64,000 bases of DNA from Ornithoclostridium sp949298505 (GCA_949298505.1 CASFWW010000038.1:33319-97318); one strand, 5' to 3'; shown: positions 51,061 through 60,553, counted from the first letter of the stretch. Numbers and translations: made by a program. Notes: generated by a model not told the origin, from the letters alone.

Positions 51061-53286
51061 ATGAACAGCGAATGGCAGGGTTTCAAAAAGGGTAACTGGT
51101 GCAAAAAGATAGACGTCAGAGATTTTATCGTCAGGAATTACACCCCTTACGGTGGAGACAGATCTTTCCTCAGCGGTCCGACAGAAAGGACGTCAGAACT
51201 CAAGGCAAAAGTGGACGAACTTCTGGTGAAGGAAGCAGAGAAGGGAGTGCTTGACGTAGATACTGAAAACGTCGCTTCGATTCTTTCTTTCGCACCCGGC
51301 TATATCGACAAGGAAAAGGACATCATCGTCGGACTTCAGACGGACGCTCCTCTCAAACGCGCGATCAATCCGTTCGCGGGAAAGAGAATGAGTGAAAAAG
51401 CCTGCGAAGCTTACGGATATAAGATGTCTGATCTGATCAGGACGGAATTCAGATACCGCACCACGCACAACGACGGCGTGTTCCGCGTGTATACCAACGA
51501 AATGAGAGCGGCAAGACACGTCGGCGTCATAACCGGGCTTCCCGACGCTTATGCGAGAGGCAGGATAATCGGCGACTACCGCAGGATCGCGCTTTACGGT
51601 ATGGACTACCTGATCGAGTGCAAGAAGGCGGACAAGAAAGAGCTGGGGAAAAACGATATGACGGCTGAGAACATCCAGCTTATCGAGGATGTGCAGAAGC
51701 AGCTTGAGTTCATGGCTCAGCTCAAAGATATGGCGGCGCAGTACGGCTGCGACATTTCGCGCCCTGCGGCTGATGCAAGAGAAGCGGTACAGTGGCTGTA
51801 TTTCGGCTATCTCGGCGCGGTAAAGGAACAGAACGGCGCGGCGAACTCGATCGGAAGGATATCCACATTCCTTGACATTTATTTTGAAAGAGACATAAAG
51901 AAAGGCATACTGACAGAGCAGGGCGCGCAGGAAATAATGGACGATCTCGTACTCAAACTCAGGCTGGTCAGACATCTGCGTACGCCCGAATACAACGATC
52001 TTTTCGCCGGTGATCCCACCTGGGTCACGATGTCGGAAGGCGGCATGTGCGAGGACGGCAGACCTATGGTCACCAAGAACTGCTTCCGCGTTCTTCAGAC
52101 GCTTTACAACCTGGGAAGCAGTGCGGAGCCTAACATCACCGTGCTGTGGTCTCAGGGATTGCCGCAGGGCTTCAAGGATTTCTGCGCGAAGGTCTCGATC
52201 GACACCGATTCGATCCAGTACGAGAACGACGACGTTATGCGCCCCGTTTTCGGCGACGATTATGCGATCGCGTGCTGTGTGTCGGCAATGAAAGAGGGCA
52301 AGCAGATGCAGTATTTCGGCGCGAGATGCAACCTCGCGAAAGTTCTTCTGATGGCGCTCAACGGAGGCAAGGACGAGATTTACGGCATCCAGGTCGCGCC
52401 CGAAGGAAAGGTATTCGACGAGGGCGTACTCAATTACGACGAAGTTCTGAAGGCGTACAAGAAGTATATGAAGTGGATGGCGAAGCTGTACGTCAACACG
52501 CTCAACATAATCCACTACATGCACGATAAATACGCGTACGAAAGACTGATGATGAGCCTGCACGACACTCACGTCGAAAGACTTATGGCGTTCGGCATAT
52601 GCGGACTCAGCGTGCTTGCAGACAGCCTCAGCGCGATCAGGTACGCAAAGGTGAAGGCGGTCAAGGACGAGAGGGGGCTCATCACCGATTTCGTGACCGA
52701 GGGAGATTTCCCCAAGTACGGCAACGACGACGACAGAGTGGACAAGATCGCTCAGTGGATCGTCGAGAGTTTCTACAAAGAGTTGATCAAGACGCCGGCA
52801 TACAGGGGAGCGAAACACACCCTTTCCATTCTGACGATAACGTCCAACGTGGTTTACGGCAAGAAGACGGGGTCCACTCCCGACGGAAGAAAACGCGGAG
52901 AGCCGTTCGCTCCCGGAGCGAACCCGATGCACGGCAGAGACTGCGAAGGCGCGCTTGCGAGCCTCAATTCCGTTGCCAAACTGGATTACGGATGCTGCCG
53001 AGACGGCATATCCAACACCTTCTCGATCACTCCCGACACTCTCGGAGAAAGCGAGGAGGACAGGATAGCCAAGCTGACCACGATGCTTGACGGCTATTTT
53101 GCGCAGGACGCGCATCACCTGAACGTTAACGTTCTGCATCGTCAGAAGCTGATCGACGCGATGAACAACCCGTCTCTCTATCCCAACCTTACGATCAGGG
53201 TGAGCGGATACGCGGTCAACTTCAACAAGCTGAACAGAAATCAGCAGCAGGAAGTCATCAACCGTACTTTCCACGAGAGATTCTGA
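51061..53286 (+). CDS. pflB: Pyruvate formate-lyase
   Basis: Glycyl-radical enzyme that splits pyruvate with CoA into acetyl-CoA and formate. In the 741-residue protein the catalytic Cys pair is C405-C406 (IACCVSAM) and the radical Gly is G716 in RVSGYAVNF. Segments such as FRYRTTHNDGVFRVYTNEM and DAYARGRIIGDYRR fit PFL proper rather than glycerol or choline lyases, whose active sites differ. AAAGGAG precedes the ATG. The gene is behind a ZTP riboswitch and NrdR-like boxes, and its activase gene follows after eight bases. Confidence 0.97.
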   Translation: MNSEWQGFKKGNWCKKIDVRDFIVRNYTPYGGDRSFLSGPTERTSELKAKVDELLVKEAEKGVLDVDTENVASILSFAPGYIDKEKDIIVGLQTDAPLKRAINPFAGKRMSEKACEAYGYKMSDLIRTEFRYRTTHNDGVFRVYTNEMRAARHVGVITGLPDAYARGRIIGDYRRIALYGMDYLIECKKADKKELGKNDMTAENIQLIEDVQKQLEFMAQLKDMAAQYGCDISRPAADAREAVQWLYFGYLGAVKEQNGAANSIGRISTFLDIYFERDIKKGILTEQGAQEIMDDLVLKLRLVRHLRTPEYNDLFAGDPTWVTMSEGGMCEDGRPMVTKNCFRVLQTLYNLGSSAEPNITVLWSQGLPQGFKDFCAKVSIDTDSIQYENDDVMRPVFGDDYAIACCVSAMKEGKQMQYFGARCNLAKVLLMALNGGKDEIYGIQVAPEGKVFDEGVLNYDEVLKAYKKYMKWMAKLYVNTLNIIHYMHDKYAYERLMMSLHDTHVERLMAFGICGLSVLADSLSAIRYAKVKAVKDERGLITDFVTEGDFPKYGNDDDRVDKIAQWIVESFYKELIKTPAYRGAKHTLSILTITSNVVYGKKTGSTPDGRKRGEPFAPGANPMHGRDCEGALASLNSVAKLDYGCCRDGISNTFSITPDTLGESEEDRIAKLTTMLDGYFAQDAHHLNVNVLHRQKLIDAMNNPSLYPNLTIRVSGYAVNFNKLNRNQQQEVINRTFHERF

Positions 53287-53294
53287 GTACCGAT

Positions 53295-54029
53295 ATGTCT
53301 AAAATCCAACCGACGGCGAATATCCACTCGTTTGAAAGCCTGGCAACTTTAGACGGCAAGGGCTTGCGCTACGGGATATTTTTCGTCGGTTGTCCGTACC
53401 GTTGCGCGTATTGTCATAATCCGGATACGTGGAGCGGAGAAGGGCAGAGATACACGGTCGGGGAACTTGTGAAAAAGGTGCTGAGGTACAAGCCGTATTT
53501 CGGCAAGGACGGCGGCGTTACGATAAGCGGCGGAGAGGTGCTTTTGCAGAGCGCGTTTGTCGCGGAATTTGAAAAGCGAATGAAAAAAGAGGGCGTCGGA
53601 GTAGTACTGGACACCTCCGGCGGCGTGCCGCTTACGGATGACGTAAAAGCGGCAATTGAGGGTGCCGAAGAGATTATTCTGGACCTGAAATTCTGGGACG
53701 ACGAAGGTTATCGCAAGTATTGTCGCGGCGGTATCGCGCCGGTGCTGGAAACGCTTGACTACTGCGAGAAAAAACACGTGCCCGTGTGGATAAGGACAGT
53801 GATAGTGCCCGGCATAAACGACACGGAGGAATGCGTAGACAGGTATGCCGACGTAGTGAAAGGATACACCTGCATAGAGAGGTATCAGCTGCTTGCGTTC
53901 CACACCATGGGCTTTTCAAAATACGAAAAGATGGGGATAGAAAATCCCCTTGAAGGAACTCCCGCGCTGAACAGGAACAGACTGGAAGAATTGCAGAGAT
54001 ATCTTGATTCAAAGGAGATAGTCAAATGA
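53295..54029 (+). CDS. pflA: Pyruvate formate-lyase activating enzyme (radical SAM)
   Basis: Forms the glycyl radical on PflB. The 244-residue protein carries the 4Fe-4S motif CPYRCAYCHNPDTW (Cx3Cx2C followed by the NPDTW typical of PflA) and the SAM-binding SGGEVLLQ. Its early ESLATLDGKGLRYGIFFVGC also fits. It begins eight bases after pflB and its stop overlaps the next start (ATGA), so all three genes are one transcript. The ribosome site is weak. Confidence 0.96.
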   Translation: MSKIQPTANIHSFESLATLDGKGLRYGIFFVGCPYRCAYCHNPDTWSGEGQRYTVGELVKKVLRYKPYFGKDGGVTISGGEVLLQSAFVAEFEKRMKKEGVGVVLDTSGGVPLTDDVKAAIEGAEEIILDLKFWDDEGYRKYCRGGIAPVLETLDYCEKKHVPVWIRTVIVPGINDTEECVDRYADVVKGYTCIERYQLLAFHTMGFSKYEKMGIENPLEGTPALNRNRLEELQRYLDSKEIVK

Positions 54030-54493
54030 CGAAAGAAGAAAGAAAACAACTGGCTTACGAAAATTTTAAAAAGGGATACAACTGTTGTCAGTCGGTCGTA
54101 CTGGCGTTTGCGGACGTACTTCCGCTTGACGAAGAGACGCTTGAAAAGCTGACGCTCGGGTTCGGCGCAGGCTTCGGCAGGACGAGAAACCTTTGCGGCG
54201 CGGTCAGCGCGTACGGTTTCGTCGTGGGACTTCTTCACGACAAGGAAGATACGCTCGCGGCAGACAAGACCGACGTATATAAGCAGATAACCGATCTTGA
54301 CAACAAATTCAAACAGCTCAACGGCACTGACAATTGCGGAGAACTTCTCAAAAACGTCAAAAACCTCACCGCCGGCTACGTTCCCGAAGTCAGAGACGAG
54401 GAATATTACAAAGTGCGTCCGTGCGCCAAATTCGTAGTGGACAGCGCAGGGCTTCTGCACGACCATCTGGACACCCGCGGATTGATAAAATAA
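54026..54493 (+). CDS. C_GCAxxG_C_C family redox-active protein
   Basis: A 155-residue protein of the putative redox-active family named for its spaced cysteines. Here the pattern is NCCQSVV, LCGAVSAYG (the family's GCA-like Cys-Gly-Ala), NCGELL and RPCAKFV. The first helix resembles YNCCQSVVLAFADVL of related clostridial proteins. Its function is unproven; electron transfer or metal binding is suggested for the family. The ATG overlaps the pflA stop, so it is made together with the PFL system and may protect or serve an iron-sulphur or radical enzyme (inference). Confidence 0.8.
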   Translation: MTKEERKQLAYENFKKGYNCCQSVVLAFADVLPLDEETLEKLTLGFGAGFGRTRNLCGAVSAYGFVVGLLHDKEDTLAADKTDVYKQITDLDNKFKQLNGTDNCGELLKNVKNLTAGYVPEVRDEEYYKVRPCAKFVVDSAGLLHDHLDTRGLIK

Positions 54494-54799
54494 TTAAACA
54501 AAACAAACGTTATTGCCGCTCCTCAGGGGGCGGCTGTTTTATTGCCTGTCTCCGGATGAAACTCAGATATTTTCTTGCGGCAAGGCGGTGCCGTCATGAA
54601 AAGCCGAAATACGGCGCTTTTCGGCGAAATGCGGCTTCCGGCGAAGATCGCGTCGACGCGGATGAAAAACGCGCTGAGACGCAAAAACCGGGCTTATACG
54701 GCGTTTGCCGTGCGAGCCTGCTGAACGGAGTTCTTCCCGCATGCGGGTGCGGAACGTGCGTGTAAAATATAAAACGCAGAAAAGACACACAAATACGTT
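54494..54799. other. Intergenic stretch after the pfl operon
   Basis: Apart from the terminator at 54515-54541, I see no promoter, gene or repeat in these 306 bases. A frame crossing it reads in a composition typical of a shadow frame and is not supported. Confidence 0.5.
54515..54541 (+). terminator. Terminator of the pfl operon
   Basis: 8-bp stem (54515-54522/54527-54534, one G-T) with TCAG loop followed by TGTTTTA. Confidence 0.8.
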
Positions 54800-55177
54800 A
54801 TGAGATGGGCGCTGAAAAAACTTTACAGGATAGCGGGCAACACTTACTGGAAGGTCTTCGGAGGGTTTGCGTTTTCTCTCGTCTGGTTTACGCTCGGAAT
54901 CATACTTGTTATTTCCGTCGCAGGGCTGGCACTCGGCGTAAAATGCGTCAGAGTGGGGATATTCGTCTTCAAACCGTTCGGTAAACATACGGTGACCGTC
55001 TTTGACCGGCCTGTTGCGGATATTCTCTGGGCGCTGACTTTCGGGATTCCGCTGGGGATCATATCCGCAGTGGGCGCTTTAACTTCGCTTCTCGGTATTC
55101 TTACGGCGCCGCTTTGCGTGCAATGGCTCAAGGTCGCAAAGGTGTCTCTTTTTCCGTTTTCGACATATTTGAAATAA
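54800..55177 (+). CDS. YccF-like inner membrane protein
   Basis: A 125-residue protein with two related hydrophobic halves, each ending in a variant of the same motif: VFKPFGKH in the first and SLFPFSTY in the second, with long membrane segments before each. The two-copy pattern of ... hydrophobic ... L-x-x-x-K ... PFG-K is that of the YccF domain family of small inner-membrane proteins of unknown function. The ribosome site is poor, and it is isolated between the pfl terminator and the beta-galactosidase. An unrelated small membrane protein remains possible. Confidence 0.6.
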   Translation: MRWALKKLYRIAGNTYWKVFGGFAFSLVWFTLGIILVISVAGLALGVKCVRVGIFVFKPFGKHTVTVFDRPVADILWALTFGIPLGIISAVGALTSLLGILTAPLCVQWLKVAKVSLFPFSTYLK

Positions 55178-55320
55178 CAAAATTAATGTGCACGTGTCTG
55201 TTAAAGGCACATATTGCCGTCAAGTCAAGCGTTTTCGGCAGAATGAACATTGTGCAGATCAGAGAAAAAACCGGCGGCAGAAATTTTTACCGTAAAGCGA
55301 TCGAAATTTCAAGGTAGGTA

Positions 55321-55349
55321 TTGCCTTTTTATTAAGATAATGTTATAAT
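55321..55349 (+). promoter_or_regulatory. Promoter of the beta-galactosidase gene
   Basis: TTGCCT (55321-55326) and TATAAT (55344-55349), 17-base spacer, 40 bases before the ATG at 55390. Confidence 0.75.
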
Positions 55350-55389
55350 ATTTTCAGCGGTTTCGCAAAGAATTTTCCGGGAGAGACAT

Positions 55390-58300
55390 ATGTTATACAC
55401 GTTCAGGCACGATAAGTACAGCGATTTCAACGTTTTCGAAGACAACAGGCTCGCGCCAAGGAGCTATTTTATTCCGTTTGAAACAAGGAAGCAATGCGAT
55501 GAGACAGATTACCTGACGGAGCGCTACGCGTCTCCGCTCGTAACCGTACTCAGCGGAGAATGGGATTTCGTTTATTTCAGACGGGTGTCCGAAATGCCCG
55601 AAAAAATAGACAGTTATCTTCTGAAAGCTGACAAGGTCAACGTACCTTCTTGCTGGCAGTTCACCGGATATGAGCAACCTTATTACGTCAACATCCGTTA
55701 TCAGTTCGATTGCCATCCTCCCCGCATACCTGCGGACGAGGGATTGATCGGCGCAAACATGCCGATAAACAAGAAAGGCGCGCCTTTCAAGGTGTATAAC
55801 TCAGTGGGGATGTACCGCAAGACGTTCGAGCTGAAGCGCAAGGATAAGCACATTCTCACTTTCCTCGGAGCGGCGTCCAACGTGCAGGTTTATATGAACG
55901 GGCAGTACATGGGGTACGGCGAAGGCAGTCACAATACGTCCGAGTTCGACGTTACGCCGTACGTGCTCGACGGAATGAACGAAGTTATCGTTCTCGTATA
56001 CAAGTGGTGCAACGGCACATATCTGGAATGTCAGGATATGTTCCGCAACAACGGTATATTCAGAGACGTTTACGTGACTTCAGTGAACGGTCCGTTTGTC
56101 AGGGATCTGAGCGTAAAAAGCGAGAGAAAGGATAAGAATCTGTGGAAGCTGGTCGTGAAAGCGGCGGTTGAAGGAGACGCTGAGATAAGATTTTCGCTTG
56201 AACGCGGAGGCAATACGGTTGCAGAAGGAGTTTCGGATAACGGAGAATTCACGATCGAGGTCGACAAGCCCGATCTGTGGTCAGCCGAACTCCCCAATCT
56301 GTACGTGCTTTACGTCACGCTCAGAAAGGGCGGAGAAGAAGTTCAGGTGATCAGGCAGGAAGTCGGGTTCCGCGAAGTTATAGTTGACGGCAACGTGTTC
56401 CGTTTCAACGGAGAAGCGATAAAGATTAAGGGCGTGAATCACCATGACACGCACGAGAGCAAAGGATACGCGGTCAGCGTTGCCGATTACGTGAAAGACG
56501 CGGTGCTGATGAAGGAGTATAATGTCAACGCTGTGCGCACTTCTCATTATCCTCCTGACCCGGTTTTCCTCAAGATAGCCAATTATATGGGGCTTTATAT
56601 AATCGACGAAGCCGACATTGAGACTCACGGCACGGGAGCGACTTATCTTTCGCGTCCCAACAGGATAAGCAACAACGTCAGATGGCGGGCGCACTACTGG
56701 GACAGAGTGCACCGCATGTACGAGCGAGACAAAAACAATCCCTGCGTCACAATGTGGTCGCTCGGCAATGAGGCTGGCGGCTGGAAAAATCAGGATTACT
56801 GTTATCTTGAACTCAAAAAGCTGACTAGGGTCCCGATCCATTACGAAGGCGCCTGCCGCACTCCGCGCTGGGCGTACGACGTGTTGTCGCATATGTATAC
56901 GTCGACGGAAAACTATGACAGGTATCTTGAAAAGAAACTGCCGGAAAAATATTACAACAAACCTTTCTTCCAGTGCGAATACGCGCACGCAATGGGCGTC
57001 GGTCCCGGCTCGCTCGACGATTACTGGACGAGGTTTTACAAATCGGAAAGTCTGATGGGCGGCTGCATCTGGGAATGGGCTGACCACGCCGTAAAGCACA
57101 GCGACGGAACGTATACTTACGGCGGCGATCACGGTGAGTACGCTCACGATTCCAATTTCTGTGTTGACGGGCTTTTCTTCCCGGACAGAAAACCTCATAC
57201 GGGCGCCAAGTGCATGCAGGCTGTCTACCGCCCGGTGCGCGCGTCTTATATTTCCACCAACAGATACGTGCTGTCAAACACGGATTATTTCAGAGATTCA
57301 TCGTGGCTCGAGATTGGCTGGGAATACGTCGTCAACGGTATCGCGGGAGAAAAGGGCGTGATAAACGCGGTGATACCTCCTCAGGAAAAGATAGAAGTCG
57401 TGCTCAAACACAAGAGCATAGATACGACCAAGGACTGCTTCATCAACTTCATTTACAAGAATAAAGCGACAGGCAAGACGGTTGCGAAAGAGCAGATCAT
57501 CATGTGCCAGAGCGTGGGAAGGACGTCGCTCGGCGGTTCCGGCGAAGTCGCTTATATCGAAAACGCGACGACGATAGCCATTGCAACCAACAACGCGAGC
57601 GTTGCGATAGACAAGGGCACCGGCAGACTCACCGGTTACGAAGTGGACGGAGTGGAATATCTGAACAGGAACGCGAAGAACAAAGGATTCAGCCTCTCTC
57701 TGTACGACAGTCCCGTGGACAACTATATGTACGTGTCCGACAAGTGGAGGTCGCGCGGCCTCGACAAGGCGGAATGCGTTTTCAACGGGCTTGACAGCGA
57801 AAAGCAGAGCGGGAAAGTCATTGTGGCGTGCCATTACGATGTCTTGCTCAAAGGGAAAAAGGCGTATGCGTACACGATCCAGTATACCGTTTATTCCGAC
57901 AACACTCTCGACGTGAAACTTCTTCTTGATGCGAAGAGGTATGTTGATCTGCCCAAGTTCGGCGTCTGCATAGAAATGCCTTCATGTTATGACGGGGTGA
58001 GATATTACGGCAGAGGAGACAGTGAGAACTATCTTGACTTCAAGGCGCACGCATTGCTGGGAATATACGAAACGAGCGTGGGCAAGATGGCTGAGCCTTA
58101 TATCAGACCGCAGGCTTCGGGCAACAGAGCTGAAACGCGCTGGGCGGAAGTGTTCGACGAAAACGGAACGGGGCTCAGGTTTACCGCTCAGGGAGCCGCT
58201 TTCAACTTCAATGCGGTGCCTTACAATCCTGAAGGACTGATCGGGGCTTCTCACAGACAGGATATCAAGTACGACGGCACGACGTGCGTGCATATAGATC

Positions 58301-58434
58301 ATTTCGTAAGAGGCATAGGAACCAACAGCTGCGGTCCGGATACGAGGGCGGAATACAGGCTTGGAGCAAAACAGACGAGGCTTCAGTACGAGTTCACAGT
58401 CTGTCCCGTCGCGCGTAAGACAACCGAAAAGTGA
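55390..58434 (+). CDS. Beta-galactosidase, glycoside hydrolase family 2
   Basis: A 1014-residue LacZ-type enzyme that hydrolyses beta-galactosides. Domains in order: sugar-binding and jelly-roll (residues 1-210), immunoglobulin-like, TIM barrel from about 340, and a C-terminal beta-sandwich. The catalytic acid/base is Glu461 in LGNEAGG, the same number as in E. coli LacZ, and the nucleophile is Glu530 in CEYAHAMG. GVNHHDTHE and VRTSHYPP also match. No signal peptide, so it is cytoplasmic. No lactose permease or regulator is next to it. Other GH2 activities are possible but the length and motif set favour beta-galactosidase. Confidence 0.93.
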   Translation: MLYTFRHDKYSDFNVFEDNRLAPRSYFIPFETRKQCDETDYLTERYASPLVTVLSGEWDFVYFRRVSEMPEKIDSYLLKADKVNVPSCWQFTGYEQPYYVNIRYQFDCHPPRIPADEGLIGANMPINKKGAPFKVYNSVGMYRKTFELKRKDKHILTFLGAASNVQVYMNGQYMGYGEGSHNTSEFDVTPYVLDGMNEVIVLVYKWCNGTYLECQDMFRNNGIFRDVYVTSVNGPFVRDLSVKSERKDKNLWKLVVKAAVEGDAEIRFSLERGGNTVAEGVSDNGEFTIEVDKPDLWSAELPNLYVLYVTLRKGGEEVQVIRQEVGFREVIVDGNVFRFNGEAIKIKGVNHHDTHESKGYAVSVADYVKDAVLMKEYNVNAVRTSHYPPDPVFLKIANYMGLYIIDEADIETHGTGATYLSRPNRISNNVRWRAHYWDRVHRMYERDKNNPCVTMWSLGNEAGGWKNQDYCYLELKKLTRVPIHYEGACRTPRWAYDVLSHMYTSTENYDRYLEKKLPEKYYNKPFFQCEYAHAMGVGPGSLDDYWTRFYKSESLMGGCIWEWADHAVKHSDGTYTYGGDHGEYAHDSNFCVDGLFFPDRKPHTGAKCMQAVYRPVRASYISTNRYVLSNTDYFRDSSWLEIGWEYVVNGIAGEKGVINAVIPPQEKIEVVLKHKSIDTTKDCFINFIYKNKATGKTVAKEQIIMCQSVGRTSLGGSGEVAYIENATTIAIATNNASVAIDKGTGRLTGYEVDGVEYLNRNAKNKGFSLSLYDSPVDNYMYVSDKWRSRGLDKAECVFNGLDSEKQSGKVIVACHYDVLLKGKKAYAYTIQYTVYSDNTLDVKLLLDAKRYVDLPKFGVCIEMPSCYDGVRYYGRGDSENYLDFKAHALLGIYETSVGKMAEPYIRPQASGNRAETRWAEVFDENGTGLRFTAQGAAFNFNAVPYNPEGLIGASHRQDIKYDGTTCVHIDHFVRGIGTNSCGPDTRAEYRLGAKQTRLQYEFTVCPVARKTTEK

Positions 58435-58476
58435 CGCCTGCGCGCAGTAAGAGAAAAAGGAAATATAAATATTATG

Positions 58477-58499
58477 TACGCGCGCGCGTAGCGCGCGTA
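58477..58499 (+). repeat. Alternating CG inverted repeat after the beta-galactosidase
   Basis: TACGCGCGC and GCGCGCGTA pair perfectly around a GCGTA loop. The alternating purine-pyrimidine tract is not followed by a T-run, so it is not a normal terminator. It lies in otherwise AT-rich DNA. Confidence 0.7.
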
Positions 58500-58549
58500 T
58501 CAAATATAATAAGATTTTAATAAAAATTATAAATATTTTATTTATACTA

Positions 58550-58578
58550 TTGAAAAGCAGACGAAGATATGCTATAAT
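58550..58578 (+). promoter_or_regulatory. Promoter of the PC4-like gene
   Basis: TTGAAA (58550-58555) and TATAAT (58573-58578), 17-base spacer. Confidence 0.75.
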
Positions 58579-58619
58579 ACAACTATAATGTTGCGGTGGC
58601 AAATGGAGGAATACGTTTT

Positions 58620-58847
58620 ATGGCAAAAGAATTCGATTACGAAGTGGTCAAAACTTTCGGAAGTCTCTCTGAGTCCAGCAAGGGTTGGAAAAAGGAGATC
58701 AAGCTCATAAGCTGGAATCAGAAAGAGCCCAAATACGACATCAGAGAATGGTCTCCCGAAGGAGATAAGATGGGCAAGGGCGTCACGCTTTCAAAGGAAG
58801 AACTTGTAAATCTCAGGGATCTTCTTGAAGTGATACTCGCAGAGTAA
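58620..58847 (+). CDS. YdbC-like PC4 family single-stranded DNA-binding protein
   Basis: A 75-residue protein of the bacterial PC4 type (YdbC). Residues GWKKEIKLISWNQKEPKYDIREWSPEGDKMGKG form the basic beta sheet that binds single-stranded nucleic acid, followed by a short C-terminal helix (SKEELVNLRDLLEVILAE) for dimerisation. In relatives it resembles the eukaryotic coactivator PC4. I chose the ATG at 58620, which has GGAGG about ten bases upstream; an upstream in-frame start at 58596 would sit at the 5' end of the transcript. It is monocistronic with promoter and terminator. Confidence 0.88.
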   Translation: MAKEFDYEVVKTFGSLSESSKGWKKEIKLISWNQKEPKYDIREWSPEGDKMGKGVTLSKEELVNLRDLLEVILAE

Positions 58848-58896
58848 TTTCCCCGTTTTCAGATCATATACATAATTTTTATAACGGTATTCAACA

Positions 58897-58925
58897 TACG
58901 GTAGCTTTGCTATCGTATTTTTTTT
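58897..58925 (+). terminator. Terminator of the PC4-like gene
   Basis: 9-bp stem TACGGTAGC/GCTATCGTA (one G-T) with a TTT loop followed by eight T. Confidence 0.9.
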
Positions 58926-59009
58926 GTCTTTGAAATGCACGTCGACAATGCACTGAGAGCTTTGAGCGAGGTTTTGAAGAGAAGGAAAAAATTTTTACGT
59001 TTTTTAGTG

Positions 59010-59038
59010 TTGACAAAGCCAGAGCACGGTAATATAAT
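59010..59038 (+). promoter_or_regulatory. Promoter of the antiporter gene
   Basis: TTGACA (59010-59015) and TATAAT (59033-59038), 17-base spacer. It lies inside the longer upstream reading of the gene and therefore sets the start at 59079. Confidence 0.85.
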
Positions 59039-59078
59039 GGAAAAGTTGATTAGGGGGCAAAAAGCGGGAGGTGCATTT

Positions 59079-60494
59079 ATGGGATACGTCTTCAGTTATA
59101 ACATTTTCTTACACCTGGCATTGATCCTGTTGCTTACCAAGGTGCTCGGAATACTCATGCGCAAGCTCGGCTTGCCGCAGGTTGTCGGTGCGCTTATCGC
59201 CGGTATTCTTATCGGAGTCAGCGGCATCATTGAAAATACTTCGGAACTCAAACCGTTTGCCGAGATCGGCGTCGTGATGATCATGTTCACAGCCGGTATG
59301 GAGACAAATTTCAAAGAGCTCAAGAAAAACGGCGTGGCGTCTGTGCTGATAACAAGCCTTGGCGTTATCGTTCCTCTGGCTGTCGGCTTCGGAGTTTCCT
59401 GGATAATTCCCGGTCTCGAACTCAAGGAGAGATTCTTCTTCGGCGTCATCCTGGCTGCGACTTCGGTCGGCATAACGGTCGCCGTACTCAAAGAGATCGG
59501 CAAGATCCACGGCAAGGTGGGCGCAAGCATCGTTACCGCAGCCGTACTTGACGACATCATCGGCATTGTCATTCTTGCTTTTGCTACCGGGGATGTGGAT
59601 TCCGGAACGTGGGGTTACAAGATAGTCGACCTGTTCGGCGATCCCGCGAAGGTTTCTTCCGGAGTGCAGGTGCTCATCAACGTCGTCCTGTTCTTCGTCA
59701 TTGCGATTGCCTTCGGCATAGCGATACATTTCATATTCAAATTTCTCAGCAAGAAGTTCCCGCATACGCGCAGACTTTCCATTTTCGGTCTGGCTACCGC
59801 GTTCCTGTTTGCCTGGTTCTCTGAAGAACTTTTCGGCGTGGCGGCTATCACCGGCGCGTTTGTCGCGGGTATGATGATGTCCAACATGAAGCAGACCGAT
59901 TACGTTGAACGCCGTATCGACATGAGCGCGTACATGCTGTTCAGCCCGATATTCTTTGCCAACATCGGAATCTGTCTTGATTACAAGTCGCTTGTAGACA
60001 ATTTCGGCTGGACGGTGATCCTTTTCAGCCTTGCGTTCGTGATATGCGGTATGGCGGCTAAGCTTGTCGGTTGCGGAGCCGGCGGTCTGATCTGCAAATA
60101 CAAACCGCACGAAAGCTTAGAGGTCGGTCTCGGCATGATGGTCAGAGGCGAGGTCTGCCTAATCGTTGCGCAGAAGGGCATTGAAGAGGGCATCATGTCC
60201 GCAGAATATCTGCCTGCCGTGATCCTGCTTGTCATCATGTCATCGCTTCTCACTCCGATCTTCCTCAAACTTACGTTCAAGAAGTTCCCGACCGAAGACG
60301 AAGTTGAAGGCAAGTACGAGACCCCCGCTTCCGCCGTAGCTACCAATATCATAAAGGAAAATCTTGAAAAAGACATTCCCATCTGCGACGACCGCATCAA
60401 TACCGAAAATAACGATGCGGAGATAGAAAGGCTCGGCGGTGAAAAATCCGCAGATGCCGATTCCGATAAAAATAGAGGAGAAGGCAACGACTGA
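59079..60494 (+). CDS. CPA2-family cation:proton antiporter
   Basis: A 471-residue membrane protein with about 12-13 helices that exchanges Na+ or K+ for H+. Typical are the LGILMRKLGLPQVVGALIAGILIG start, AEIGVVMIMFTAGMETNFKEL, AATSVGITVAVLKEIG and the ion-binding AAVLDDIIGIVILA with its Asp pair (Asp-Asp). It lacks the C-terminal TrkA-N/RCK domain of Kef proteins and ends in a long acidic tail. I chose the ATG at 59079, with GGGAGG seven bases upstream and a consensus promoter before it. The transported ion cannot be told from sequence alone. Confidence 0.9.
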   Translation: MGYVFSYNIFLHLALILLLTKVLGILMRKLGLPQVVGALIAGILIGVSGIIENTSELKPFAEIGVVMIMFTAGMETNFKELKKNGVASVLITSLGVIVPLAVGFGVSWIIPGLELKERFFFGVILAATSVGITVAVLKEIGKIHGKVGASIVTAAVLDDIIGIVILAFATGDVDSGTWGYKIVDLFGDPAKVSSGVQVLINVVLFFVIAIAFGIAIHFIFKFLSKKFPHTRRLSIFGLATAFLFAWFSEELFGVAAITGAFVAGMMMSNMKQTDYVERRIDMSAYMLFSPIFFANIGICLDYKSLVDNFGWTVILFSLAFVICGMAAKLVGCGAGGLICKYKPHESLEVGLGMMVRGEVCLIVAQKGIEEGIMSAEYLPAVILLVIMSSLLTPIFLKLTFKKFPTEDEVEGKYETPASAVATNIIKENLEKDIPICDDRINTENNDAEIERLGGEKSADADSDKNRGEGND

Positions 60495-60522
60495 TATAAA
60501 TTCTCACATGAGGAATACTCGA

Positions 60523-60553
60523 CGCGCCGCATAAAAAGCGGCGCGTTTTTTTA
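60523..60553 (+). terminator. Terminator of the antiporter gene
   Basis: Perfect 9-bp stem ACGCGCCGC/GCGGCGCGT with a seven-base AT loop, followed by seven T. Confidence 0.93.

Noticed and set aside
51193..53274. 693-codon minus-strand frame opposite pflB
   Set aside because: Antisense shadow of pflB without ribosome site or domain.
54334..54765. Plus-strand frame over the end of the cysteine-rich gene and the following gap
   Set aside because: Arg/Ser-rich shadow sequence that runs through a terminator.
55114..55317. 67-codon frame after the YccF-like gene
   Set aside because: Out of frame with its overlap, no ribosome site, no recognisable sequence.
58935..59078. 48-codon N-terminal extension of the antiporter
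   Set aside because: It would begin upstream of the consensus promoter at 59010-59038.
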